A DNA stretch of 40,130 bases from positions 1 to 40,130 of the forward strand of contig JAJZAV010000004.1 in assembly GCA_021799255.1 (NCBI GenBank), given 5' to 3'. The notes below the pieces were generated by a model, which had not been told where the DNA came from, searched no databases, and saw only the letters and a list, made by a program, of their open reading frames with translations. The stretch is from Bacillota bacterium (GTDB lineage: Bacteria; Bacillota; Bacilli; Alicyclobacillales; Alicyclobacillaceae). The position numbers and the translations under genes are program-made. This document shows, piece by piece, positions 16,942 to 25,126 of this stretch (positions are counted from its first letter, which is position 1; the number at the start of each line of letters is the position of its first letter).

Positions 16942-18099
16942 TCATATGTCACTCACTTGAATCCAAGACCGATTGGCGATGGAGACGTCGACGGCTTCAA
17001 GGACCTGCTGGCACACGACGCCGTCTTCAAAATTCGGGATAGGTTGCCGCTTTTCCTCGAGCGCCTTCAGCATTTCCACCATCTCGTGGATGAAGGTCTG
17101 CTCGTACCCGATGGTGTGTCCGGGCGGCCACCACCTATCCGAGTATGCGTGGGCGGGATCCGTCGCCAGCACGCGCCGAAATCCTTGAACGTCCTCGTCG
17201 TCGTCGGTGAAGTAGACCGAAAGCTCGTTCAGCCGCTCGAAGTCAAACTTGACGCTTCCCTTGCTGCCGTTAATTTCAAAAGAATTGGTGCAGCGGTGAC
17301 CTGCCGCGAAACGCGTGGCTTCAAAGCTGCCGAGAGCCCCGTTCTCGAACCGTGCCAGGAACAAAGTGGCATCATCGACCGTCACGGGCCCCTTAGGTCC
17401 ATCGGCGTTTCCTTTGGCGCTGAGTCCGGCCATCTCTGAGGGGAGAGGACGTTCCTTCACGAAGGTGTCGTTCATCCCAACCACTTCGCGGATGGAGCCG
17501 ACGAGGTAATGAGCGAGATCGATCAGATGAGCCCCGAGGTCCCCGTGAGATCCCGACCCCGCCACGTCCTTTTGCAGGCGCCACACCAAAGGGAAGTTCG
17601 GATCGATGATGAAGTCCTGCAGAAACCACGCGCGAAAGTGATAGATCTTGCCGAGGCGTCCCTCATCAATCAGCTTTTTTGCCAATTGAATTGCGGGGGT
17701 GAATCGGTAGTTAAAGCCAACCATGTGCCGTATGCCGGCTTGTTTCACCGCTTCAAGCATGGCACGGGAGTCGGCCAAGTTGAGAGCCAGAGGCTTTTCG
17801 CAGAAGATGTCCTTCCCGTTGGCCGCGGCCGCGAGCACAATTTCCTTATGCACGTTGCTTGGCGCGTTGACGTCCACCAAATCGACGTCGTCGCGCGACA
17901 CCATGGCCTTCCAATCCGTCTGCGCATGCGCGAAGCCGAATTGGCGGCGGGCCTGTTCCAGCAACGTCTCATCTCGTCCGCAAATCACCTGTTTGATGGG
18001 CCTCGGGACGTCTGGGAAGAACAACGGGATGTCGTGGTACGCGTGTCCATGCGCTTTGCCCATAAATTTGTAACCAATCATTCCGACTCGGACGTCCAA
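16942..18099 (-). CDS. Gfo/Idh/MocA-family oxidoreductase, first gene of the ThuA operon
   Basis: 385 residues from a TTG start at 18099, supported by GGAGGTGA six bases upstream on the minus strand. The N-terminal loop 'VGMIGYKFMGKAHGHAY' is a Rossmann variant typical of one Gfo/Idh/MocA branch, with 'CEKPLALN' (about 100) and 'GSHGDLGAHLIDLAHYLVG' (about 185), which holds the usual Asp and His of the active site. The C-terminal half has 'GSKGSVKFDFERL'. Likely a sugar or inositol dehydrogenase acting with the ThuA-like protein and the second oxidoreductase downstream. A consensus-type promoter lies about 195 bp upstream, with inverted repeats in the leader. Confidence 0.9.
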   Translation of the reverse strand: MDVRVGMIGYKFMGKAHGHAYHDIPLFFPDVPRPIKQVICGRDETLLEQARRQFGFAHAQTDWKAMVSRDDVDLVDVNAPSNVHKEIVLAAAANGKDIFCEKPLALNLADSRAMLEAVKQAGIRHMVGFNYRFTPAIQLAKKLIDEGRLGKIYHFRAWFLQDFIIDPNFPLVWRLQKDVAGSGSHGDLGAHLIDLAHYLVGSIREVVGMNDTFVKERPLPSEMAGLSAKGNADGPKGPVTVDDATLFLARFENGALGSFEATRFAAGHRCTNSFEINGSKGSVKFDFERLNELSVYFTDDDEDVQGFRRVLATDPAHAYSDRWWPPGHTIGYEQTFIHEMVEMLKALEEKRQPIPNFEDGVVCQQVLEAVDVSIANRSWIQVSDI

Positions 18100-18242
18100 T
18101 GGACTTCACCTCCGAAGGATAGGTAAACCGAATGAGGAGTTTCTGGCGGAGCAATGGGAATGCCGCCTATTGCGTGGCGGGAGGGTAATGTCCCAGATCA
18201 CAAAACCCATCTGCCCGAACCCGCACGTCGAATCCGCTTTCA

Positions 18243-18266
18243 ACTTGTGCTCGAAACCTCACAAGT
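18243..18266. repeat. Inverted repeat in the leader of the ThuA operon
   Basis: ACTTGTG (18243-18249) and CACAAGT (18260-18266), 10-nt spacer. It lies downstream of the predicted start site on the minus strand, so it could be a repressor operator or an RNA hairpin. No match to a named operator is claimed. Confidence 0.4.
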
Positions 18267-18270
18267 GCGG

Positions 18271-18301
18271 TTCACGTCCCATAGAGGTCCACGCACGTGA
18301 A
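18271..18301. repeat. Inverted repeat overlapping the -10 and start site of the ThuA operon
   Basis: TTCACGT (18271-18277) and ACGTGAA (18295-18301), 17-nt spacer. One arm touches the -10 of the promoter at 18301-18329, an ideal operator position. Confidence 0.4.
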
Positions 18302-18329
18302 TTTTCATTCAGAGGAGTGAATTTGTCAA
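18301..18329 (-). promoter_or_regulatory. Sigma-A-type promoter of the ThuA operon
   Basis: On the minus strand: TTGACA (18329-18324), 17 bp spacer, GAAAAT (18306-18301; 4 of 6 to consensus). It gives a leader of about 190 nt before the TTG start. It sits just past the terminator of the PBP gene. Confidence 0.6.
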
Positions 18330-18340
18330 ATGGAACAAAT

Positions 18341-18375
18341 GGCACCGGGCAAAGGCCATCAGATCGCCCGGTGCC
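18341..18375 (-). terminator. Terminator of the PBP4-like gene
   Basis: GGCACCGGGC (18341-18350) and GCCCGGTGCC (18366-18375) form a perfect 10-bp stem, starting 11 bp past the stop of the minus-strand PBP gene. On the minus strand it is followed by a T-rich stretch (ATTTGTTCCATTTG). Confidence 0.7.
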
Positions 18376-18386
18376 GCCAAGGAGTG

Positions 18387-21278
18387 TTACTGAACGACTT
18401 GTGGTGCGAAGTTTCCGTTCCAGGGCATCTCACTCGCGATGGCTACGACGGCGTAAAGGCGTCCGGATGGGCTTCGTACGAATCCAGCGATGGAGTGCAC
18501 CTGTGGAGCAACGGTGTTCCAAAGGCGGGCCTTGAGAGCCGAAGCCAGCGAAGCGGCCCGCGAATCGTGCGACGCTTGGACAAGCAGGGATGCGACGTTG
18601 TTTGGAGTTGCATAGTTTTCCCAGCCGAGAGCGAGCGGATCCGAGAGGAACGCATTGCTCCCGAGTTTATGGAGTACGGTGCGGAAACCACCATTACCCA
18701 ACGCCCGATAGAGCTGCCCGGCGAGTTGGGACGACGCCGAATTCAACATATCGGGGACGACGCTCGAGATGGACGGGCCGTATATCCGTGCCACCACGCG
18801 CTTGGTTGAGCTTCCATTGTTGACGCCCGGTTCGGCCTGGCCGATGGACGAGATCTGTCGCACTTCGTTTTGTACCGAAACGCCGGCTTGTCTCAGCGCG
18901 TCGCGAAACACGGTGGCTGAGACCTCCGGCGCGTTGGGAGGCGCAACCTGCAAGCTTTGGCCACCGCCAGGCTGCACGCTACCCGTAAGAACGTACGCGC
19001 GCCGTCGTAAATCAAAGGAGACGTTCACCGCCGTAGGAGCTTGTGCGTCCACCGTGACCTGATTCACAACGCGTATGGGCGCATCCGCTGGCGATACGGT
19101 GACAGTCGGGGACGCGTTAACAGCCGTGCCGTGAGGCCCCGCTGTCACGTGCAGCGTCACAAGGCTTGCGCTACCCGTCAGAGGGGCTTCAGGCGGTGCA
19201 AAGGCTTGCCCTATGTCCTCCAGCGCGATGTCCTGCGGGTACGGAAGCCATCCGCCGGCGTACACGTACTCAATGGGCCCGTTGATCCGGCGAATATGCT
19301 CGGCCGCGACTTGGTTCGCGAGCGATTGCACGTTCGCCGTCGTGAGATCCGGATACTCATTGCCCGTGAGCACAAGCGGGCCGTTCAGCGTTCCGTTTTG
19401 GACGTCTCCCACGGACTGCACCGTGACGTTGCCGAAGCTCTTGGCGCCGTCGAGCGCCGCATCCGCCACCGCGAGCCGCGGCAGCAGCCCCAGATTCAAC
19501 AACGTGTTGCCGTGCAGGTTCCATACGACTTTACCCGTGGAGGCGTCGGTTACCGAGACTCCGACGATTCCGTCCGCGTCGAGAACGCTTTTGAGCTTTG
19601 GCGACAAAAACGAAAGACTCGCCGGCAGCGAGGGGACGGGCGGCGGGTTCTGCGCGGCGGCGATGATGGCTGCGTCCGAAACCCCAGCCTTTCCTGCCGT
19701 GCCTGTACCCGGGTATTTCGCGACGTCATCCAACATCTGATCCAAGGCGGACCCAACCAAGTCCATGCGCACGGTCGGTGGGCCGTCGTCCAGAATGGCG
19801 AACGCGATGAGATGCCCGTTTGCCGTTTTTATATAGCCGGCGTAATTCCACTGGTTCGAGAGGTTTCCGGTTTTGACATACGCGACGGAACCTTGCGGCA
19901 GGGCATACGGATGGCCGACGAGAAACCCGGCGTTTGGGCTGTTCAGTTGCATGAGCGAGTGCAGATACGTGGGGAACCACGGTCTGGTTGACGCGTAACG
20001 CAGGACTTGTACAACTTGGCTGGAGCTCATCTCGTCGAGTTCAGACAGCCCGGATCCGTCCACGGGCCGTAGGCCGTCGGGATTCACGCCTGCCTTCGCG
20101 AGAAAGGCCGACATCACTTTCGCCGATGCACCAATCGATCCGCTCGTTCCCCCGGATATTCCGCCGCCTTGCGCCGAGTTTGCGATTCCAGCCAGCGAGC
20201 GGTCTTGCGCGGGGACCCCGAGCATCCGATACAAGTTTTCGGCCATCTGGTTCACGGAGAACTGATTCTGCAATATAAGGCTCTTTTTGAGTGGTTCGGA
20301 CGAATAGCTCGCGATGGTGGAGGTTTTAGACGGGAGCGCCCCCGTCGTTGCGGCTTCCTGAAACTTGACGCCGTCTCTTTCTAGCAGGCTCTGAAACAGC
20401 GTAGCCGCGTACAGCGCGGGGCTCCCGATGGATAGGAACTGCTCCGTGTAGGCCCCCTGTGGCATGTGGCCGGTGAGAACGATGTTGTTGGTTCCCAACT
20501 CGCGTACGACAGCAAGGGTGTTGGGCTCGCCACGCGGGACGCTCACAGCGTGGTTCACGACGTGAAAATAGCTCGGGACTCCCGCGGCGCTGTTAAAGAT
20601 GAGTTCCGTCACGGGCGGGGTGCCCGGCGGCGCGCCGGAGACCGCGACCTCGATTTCGGATCTCTCGGCCATGAGGGCCGACGTGCCCGCTCCGTAGTCC
20701 GCGACCGAGTCGCCGAGCGTCCACCCAATTCCGTAGATGGGTGGGGCGTACAGCGTCGACACGCCTACGACTCGACTAGCCTCTTTCACCCGCGAGGCGA
20801 CTTTTGCGGCCAGGGCTTCCAGCGTCGATGTCTTGTTGGCTTCGAGGAGCGGATCGCCACCTCCGACCAGATAGATGGGGCCTGCCCCGTTCGCGGTGCT
20901 CTTGGGCGGGTTGACGGTCGGCACGGTCACTCGGGTAACGTAGCGAAAGTTAGGCCCGAGGTTTTCCAACGCTGCAGCAGAGGTAATCAGTTTGGTCACC
21001 GAGGCGGGCGGCTGTCGCCAGTTTGGATGAATCGATCCCAAGACTTGGTGACTCGTCAAGTCGAATGCGTAGGCCGATACGCTGGCGCCCGTAAGCGATG
21101 TATTGGAGTTCAGGATGGACATCCAACTGGTCTGAAGCACAGTGTCGACGTTGATCATCGGCGTCGGGCCTTTCGTTCCGGCGAGTGCACTCAGTGCAGT
21201 TGGACCGCCTGCAAGAAGGGGGGCGATGAGCGAAAAACTAATGCCAATGCGAACTAGGCGAACGGCAAGGGGCTGCAT
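18387..21278 (-). CDS. dacB: D-alanyl-D-alanine carboxypeptidase/endopeptidase, PBP4 (DacB) family, tandem-duplicated
   Basis: 963 residues, about twice the usual PBP4 length. N-terminal signal-like hydrophobic stretch (residues 8-32), so exported. The first half has all peptidase S13 motifs: SVTK (93-96), SVN (341-343), DGSGLS (407-412) and KTG (469-471); it would trim peptidoglycan stem peptides. The second half (about 555-963) repeats the same fold: 'VVNQVTV' matches 'VVNHAVSV', 'YVLTGSVQPGG' matches 'IVLTGHMPQGA', and 'AGFVRSPSGRLYAVVAI' (931-947) matches 'AGYIKTANGHLIAFAI' (480-495). It lacks SxxK, SxN and KTG. ATG 21278 follows AGGAGTG. The second copy is probably a substrate-binding or structural pseudo-enzyme. 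Confidence 0.92.
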   Translation of the reverse strand: MQPLAVRLVRIGISFSLIAPLLAGGPTALSALAGTKGPTPMINVDTVLQTSWMSILNSNTSLTGASVSAYAFDLTSHQVLGSIHPNWRQPPASVTKLITSAAALENLGPNFRYVTRVTVPTVNPPKSTANGAGPIYLVGGGDPLLEANKTSTLEALAAKVASRVKEASRVVGVSTLYAPPIYGIGWTLGDSVADYGAGTSALMAERSEIEVAVSGAPPGTPPVTELIFNSAAGVPSYFHVVNHAVSVPRGEPNTLAVVRELGTNNIVLTGHMPQGAYTEQFLSIGSPALYAATLFQSLLERDGVKFQEAATTGALPSKTSTIASYSSEPLKKSLILQNQFSVNQMAENLYRMLGVPAQDRSLAGIANSAQGGGISGGTSGSIGASAKVMSAFLAKAGVNPDGLRPVDGSGLSELDEMSSSQVVQVLRYASTRPWFPTYLHSLMQLNSPNAGFLVGHPYALPQGSVAYVKTGNLSNQWNYAGYIKTANGHLIAFAILDDGPPTVRMDLVGSALDQMLDDVAKYPGTGTAGKAGVSDAAIIAAAQNPPPVPSLPASLSFLSPKLKSVLDADGIVGVSVTDASTGKVVWNLHGNTLLNLGLLPRLAVADAALDGAKSFGNVTVQSVGDVQNGTLNGPLVLTGNEYPDLTTANVQSLANQVAAEHIRRINGPIEYVYAGGWLPYPQDIALEDIGQAFAPPEAPLTGSASLVTLHVTAGPHGTAVNASPTVTVSPADAPIRVVNQVTVDAQAPTAVNVSFDLRRRAYVLTGSVQPGGGQSLQVAPPNAPEVSATVFRDALRQAGVSVQNEVRQISSIGQAEPGVNNGSSTKRVVARIYGPSISSVVPDMLNSASSQLAGQLYRALGNGGFRTVLHKLGSNAFLSDPLALGWENYATPNNVASLLVQASHDSRAASLASALKARLWNTVAPQVHSIAGFVRSPSGRLYAVVAIASEMPWNGNFAPQVVQ

Positions 21279-21354
21279 GAGACTTCACTCCTGATGATGG
21301 GGCAGAGAATATTGATAGCGTACATTGTGGGCGAATCGGACACCATCGTCAACC

Positions 21355-21376
21355 CACGATGCCTTTGTGCATCGTG
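21355..21376. promoter_or_regulatory. Perfect 8-bp inverted repeat upstream of ppk
   Basis: CACGATGC (21355-21362) and GCATCGTG (21369-21376), 6-nt spacer. It lies just upstream of a TATAAT (21390-21395) that has only a weak -35 (TTGTGC, 19-bp spacing). It could be an operator for ppk or for the divergent PBP gene. Confidence 0.4.
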
Positions 21377-21389
21377 CGGGCTCCTAGCT

Positions 21390-21395
21390 TATAAT
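21390..21395 (+). promoter_or_regulatory. Possible -10 element of ppk
   Basis: Exact TATAAT about 110 bp upstream of the ppk start; the -35 is poor, so an activator or another arrangement would be needed. Confidence 0.4.
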
Positions 21396-21504
21396 TGGGA
21401 CAAAGCTGCGGATTTTCGTTTGGCCTGTAGCATGTACTCCATCCTATCTGGCGCAGCAGGGCTCAAGGCGAGCCTGAGTTTCGGGAAAAAACGGAGATAT
21501 GCCT

Positions 21505-23622
21505 ATGAAGAGATTGGATTATAAGTCGTACTACATCAATCGAGAGTTGAGTTGGCTCGCCTTTAACGAACGGGTGCTCGCAGAGGCAGCCGACGTTACC
21601 AATCCTTTATTCGAACGCCTGAATTTTATGGCCATTACGGCGTCAAACCTGGACGAATTCTTTATGGTCCGCGTCGCCGGGCTCAAAGACCAGCAGAAGC
21701 TCGTGTACACTCGTCCCGACAACAAGACGCGCATGTCCCCCGCCCAGCAACTTTTCGAGATCTCGAAGAGGGTGCACGAGGACGTCGTCCGAGCATACCA
21801 GATCTTAAACAAGTCCATTTTCCCAGCGCTCGTGAAGAACGGGATTGTCTTCCTATCGCCGTCCGAAATGTCGTCCGAATATAGGGAATTCGTTAGCGAC
21901 TATTATCGGCATCACATTTTCCCTGTGCTGACCCCCTTGGCGATTGATGCCAGCCACCCGTTTCCGATGTTGGCGAACCGCAGCCTGAACCTCGCCGTTC
22001 TGCTTGAACCGGACGAAGACGATGATCAAGAAATTCTCTTCGCGGTGGTACAGGTTCCGTCCGTGTTGCCGCGGTTCATAGAACTGCCGCGGGTTGACGG
22101 CAAAGTGGCCTACGTGTTGCTTGAAGACGTGATCCGCGAATATTTAGAGATGCTGTTTCCCGGAAACCGGGTGTTGGAGGCGGCTCCGTTTCGAATTACC
22201 CGCAACGCCGACATTACGGTGGACGAGGAGAGCGCGGAAGATCTTCTCGAGGAAATTGAGAAGGAACTTAAGAAACGAAAGCGTGGGGCGGCGGTCCGCC
22301 TTGAAGTGGCCGACACGATGAGCGGAACCCTCGTCGAGACATTGCGGGAATGGGTGGAATTACCGGAAGATGACGTGTATTGCATCAATGGCCCTCTAGA
22401 TCTTACGTTTTTCGCGCGGTTTTATCAGCATCACGACAAGCCCGGGCTGCGTTATCCCCCCATCATTTCGCAGTCTCCGCAGGATCTCATCGGTGAGAAC
22501 AGCATCTTTGACGCGATTGCCCGCAAGGATGTCATGGTCCATCACCCCTACGAGTCGTTCGATCCGGTGGTTCACTTCATCAACCAGTCCGCAGACGACG
22601 CAAACGTTCTGGCCATCAAACAGACCTTGTATCGGGTGAGCGGAAACTCTCCTGTCGTCGGCGCCTTAGCGCGAGCCGCCGAAAACGGCAAGCAAGTTAC
22701 CGTGCTCTTGGAACTGAAGGCTCGTTTCGACGAGGAGAACAACATCGTTTGGGCGAAGAAACTTGAGGAAGCAGGCTGTCACGTCATCTACGGTTTGGTG
22801 GGACTCAAGACCCACAGCAAGATCACCTTGGTGGTGCGCAAAGAGGGAGCCGAACTGCGGCGGTACGTACACCTGAGCACCGGAAATTACAACGATACGA
22901 CGGCAAAGGTGTACACGGATCTGGGGATGTTCACGGCCCGGGAGGATTTTGGCTACGACGCGTCCGCATTCTTCAACCACTTGACTGGGTTTTCGACGAC
23001 GCCCACGTGGCGCAAGATTCGCACGGCTCCGAAGGGGCTCAAAGACACCTTTCTCGCACTCATCCAGAATGAGATAGACAAGAGTAGCCAGGAGAATCCC
23101 GGGCGGATCATCGCGAAATTTAACTCGCTGACGGACAAAGACATGATTATGGCCCTGTACCGAGCATCGCGCGCCGGAGTCCAAATTGATCTCATCATTC
23201 GCGGCATTTGCTGCTTGCGTCCGGGCATACCAGGGGTTAGTGAGAACATCCGGGTATCGAGCATTGTTGGACGGTTCCTGGAACACAGTCGCGTCTTCTA
23301 CTTTGGCAACGGCGGGGAGGAACTCCTGTTCCTTTCCTCGGCCGATTGGATGACTCGCAACATGGTCAACCGGGTTGAACTGCTGTTCCCGGTGGAACAG
23401 GCCAACCTAAAGGAGAGACTCAAACATATCCTGGAGGTCCACCTTCGGGACAACGTGAATCGCTATCTGCTCTATTCCAATGGAAAGTACCGAAAGGTCC
23501 GCCGCACAGACGGCGAACCTCAGGTATCGAGTCAGGCGTTCTTTTACAAAGAAGCTCAGAGGCACGCGGCGGTGGAGGAAGATGCTCACAGTCAGATCAC
23601 GCCTATCACGACGCCCCGCTAA
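21505..23622 (+). CDS. ppk1: Polyphosphate kinase 1
   Basis: The track starts at ATG 21499, but GGAG (21493-21496) is eight bases from ATG 21505, so 21505 is chosen (705 residues, normal length). It makes inorganic polyphosphate reversibly from ATP. Evidence: N-terminal 'YYINRELSWLAFNERVL'; 'SHPFPMLANRSLN' near 155; 'VMVHHPYESFDPVVHF' near 350; the phospho-His437 in 'GLKTHSKI' and second conserved His456 in 'VHLSTGNYND', matching E. coli His435/His454. Polyphosphate supports stress survival. No exopolyphosphatase gene is adjacent. The stop overlaps the stop of the convergent FAD oxidoreductase by 4 bp, leaving no space for a terminator between them. Confidence 0.96.
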   Translation: MKRLDYKSYYINRELSWLAFNERVLAEAADVTNPLFERLNFMAITASNLDEFFMVRVAGLKDQQKLVYTRPDNKTRMSPAQQLFEISKRVHEDVVRAYQILNKSIFPALVKNGIVFLSPSEMSSEYREFVSDYYRHHIFPVLTPLAIDASHPFPMLANRSLNLAVLLEPDEDDDQEILFAVVQVPSVLPRFIELPRVDGKVAYVLLEDVIREYLEMLFPGNRVLEAAPFRITRNADITVDEESAEDLLEEIEKELKKRKRGAAVRLEVADTMSGTLVETLREWVELPEDDVYCINGPLDLTFFARFYQHHDKPGLRYPPIISQSPQDLIGENSIFDAIARKDVMVHHPYESFDPVVHFINQSADDANVLAIKQTLYRVSGNSPVVGALARAAENGKQVTVLLELKARFDEENNIVWAKKLEEAGCHVIYGLVGLKTHSKITLVVRKEGAELRRYVHLSTGNYNDTTAKVYTDLGMFTAREDFGYDASAFFNHLTGFSTTPTWRKIRTAPKGLKDTFLALIQNEIDKSSQENPGRIIAKFNSLTDKDMIMALYRASRAGVQIDLIIRGICCLRPGIPGVSENIRVSSIVGRFLEHSRVFYFGNGGEELLFLSSADWMTRNMVNRVELLFPVEQANLKERLKHILEVHLRDNVNRYLLYSNGKYRKVRRTDGEPQVSSQAFFYKEAQRHAAVEEDAHSQITPITTPR

Positions 23623-24908
23623 ACAAGAGCCCCTTGGCGCTGCAACTCTTTTCTCACGTACTCCAGTTTGACCGTCTTCATTAAGGCATAGTGGGCCGCG
23701 GCCACACCCGCCGCGTGCCCCGTCGCAAACGCCGTCCCCATGACGCGGGCGGACGCGAAGGCGATTGGATCGCATGAAATGATGCGGCCCGCGCACCAGA
23801 GGTTCTGGAAGCCGAGAACTGATAAGGTGCGCAAGGGAATGTCGTAAAAGGACAGGTCCTTAATGTGATAATACTCGGCGGGTTTGCCCGCCTTGTGAAA
23901 CTCGGCTGGCCATCCTCCGCGTGCGACAGCGTCCTGGTGGCGGACCCCATTGATCACATCCTCGCCGGACAACGTGTGCTGGCCGACAACGTGCCGTGTT
24001 TCACGCACTCCAATCGACGGGCCCGTCTGCACGAGAAACGCGTTTTCGAATCCAGGGATCCGCCTTCTGAACACGTCAAGGTAAGACCAAGCTTGGTGCC
24101 TTGCGGTAATCTCAGCCTGGGTCAGGCTGACGGAATCCAACCCATTGAGCGGTTCGTCGGCAAACATTGCCAAGATGTCTCCCGAGATGGGCAAGCGAAG
24201 CAGAATTCCCTTTTCCTTCGTCAGGGACGAGCTGCCTTGTTGCTTCGCCTCGAATATCGCCTCTGTGAACACGGCGCGGTTCAACTCTACGTCCTTCGGA
24301 ACTCCGCCAATGCGCATGACCATGGTCCCCGCTTGCACGTTTCCTTCTCCGTCGCCAAAGCGGACCCGCCCTCCGGCCAACGTGGTGAGATCCGCCTCGC
24401 CGCTCGTATCGACGAAGGCTTCGGCCTCTATGACAATCCGCCCATGGTGATCCACGCATTCTATGGCCTCTACTTCCCCGTTCTCGACGAAGGCGTCAAT
24501 GACCTTGCAGTGTAAGCGCGGCGAGACGCCGCCCTGCAACACGACCCTGTCGAGCGCGTACTTCGTCGCCTCCGGGTCCAGCGGGATAATCACGTTCCCT
24601 GTGCCCGGATTGCGCACGGGACCGAAGTATACGCCAAGCCTGTCGAGTTCCTCCAGCACCTTGGCCCCTACTCCGCCTACCACCTGGAGGATGGGGTCCT
24701 GTTGCGCGAAAAAACCACAAAACGTGAGCACGGAGCGATGCGTAGCCGCGCCCCCAAAATACGGATTCTCATCAACGAGCAGCGTCCGGCATCCCACCTG
24801 GGCTGCCCCCACTGCAGCGGCAACCCCTGCGGCGCCGCCTCCTACAACGACAACGTCAAATCGCTGCCTACGCTCATCCAATGGGTCAGCCCCCAAGCTT
24901 GATGACAC
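23619..24908 (-). CDS. FAD-dependent oxidoreductase (FAD_oxidored/PF12831-like)
   Basis: 429 residues from GTG 24908; the region lacks a good ribosome-binding site there, and TTG 24881, eight bases after GGGGG, is an alternative start (420 residues). FAD-binding loop 'VVVVGGGAAGVAAAVGAA' near residue 20 and 'LLVDENPYFGGAATH' are typical, as is the late motif 'GVRETRHVVGQHTL' (about 310). The C-terminal part 'NLWCAGRIISCDPIAFASAR' and 'GHAAGVAAA' closes the FAD domain. Members are often found with sugar or cofactor metabolism genes; the substrate is unknown. Convergent 4-bp overlap with ppk. An extended -10 promoter lies about 75 bp upstream. Confidence 0.88.
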   Translation of the reverse strand: MSSSLGADPLDERRQRFDVVVVGGGAAGVAAAVGAAQVGCRTLLVDENPYFGGAATHRSVLTFCGFFAQQDPILQVVGGVGAKVLEELDRLGVYFGPVRNPGTGNVIIPLDPEATKYALDRVVLQGGVSPRLHCKVIDAFVENGEVEAIECVDHHGRIVIEAEAFVDTSGEADLTTLAGGRVRFGDGEGNVQAGTMVMRIGGVPKDVELNRAVFTEAIFEAKQQGSSSLTKEKGILLRLPISGDILAMFADEPLNGLDSVSLTQAEITARHQAWSYLDVFRRRIPGFENAFLVQTGPSIGVRETRHVVGQHTLSGEDVINGVRHQDAVARGGWPAEFHKAGKPAEYYHIKDLSFYDIPLRTLSVLGFQNLWCAGRIISCDPIAFASARVMGTAFATGHAAGVAAAHYALMKTVKLEYVRKELQRQGALV

Positions 24909-24957
24909 TCTAGAATGTCGACGAGTCCATCACGTCGGTCGCCAGCCTATGTACACT

Positions 24958-24969
24958 TCATAATTATGA
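24958..24969. promoter_or_regulatory. Perfect 12-bp palindrome near the FAD oxidoreductase promoter
   Basis: TCATAATTATGA at 24958-24969, located just downstream of the extended -10 on the minus strand, where a repressor would bind. AT-rich palindromes are common by chance, so the claim is modest. Confidence 0.35.
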
Positions 24970-24981
24970 TCTGGTGCTAAC

Positions 24982-24990
24982 ACTATACCA
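24982..24990 (-). promoter_or_regulatory. Extended -10 promoter of the FAD oxidoreductase
   Basis: Minus strand reads TGGTATAGT, an extended -10 (TGn-TATAGT), about 75 bp upstream of the start codon. There is no clear -35, which extended -10 promoters tolerate. Confidence 0.5.
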
Positions 24991-25126
24991 CAAAAATAGC
25001 GGTGATAAAGTGCCTAATGCCTGCGACGATGACGGCATTATGATTATCTCTCGTCGGGGCACTCTATCCTAGAAGGAAGCCTATTCCTAAAGAAAAGCCG
25101 TGTCAATTTTAGAGGGGATTGGTTTC

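Noticed and set aside
18170-18809. Plus-strand ORFs (18170-18535, 18330-18809) between the ThuA operon and the PBP gene
   Set aside because: They cover the promoter, terminator and antisense of the PBP gene and have no ribosome-binding site or motif.
19041-19991. 316-codon plus-strand ORF inside the PBP gene (also 20466-21257)
   Set aside because: Arg-rich low-complexity products opposite a well-supported PBP4 gene; typical GC-driven shadows.
21294-21524. 76-codon ORF ahead of ppk
   Set aside because: It overlaps the promoter region and the ppk start, with no motifs.
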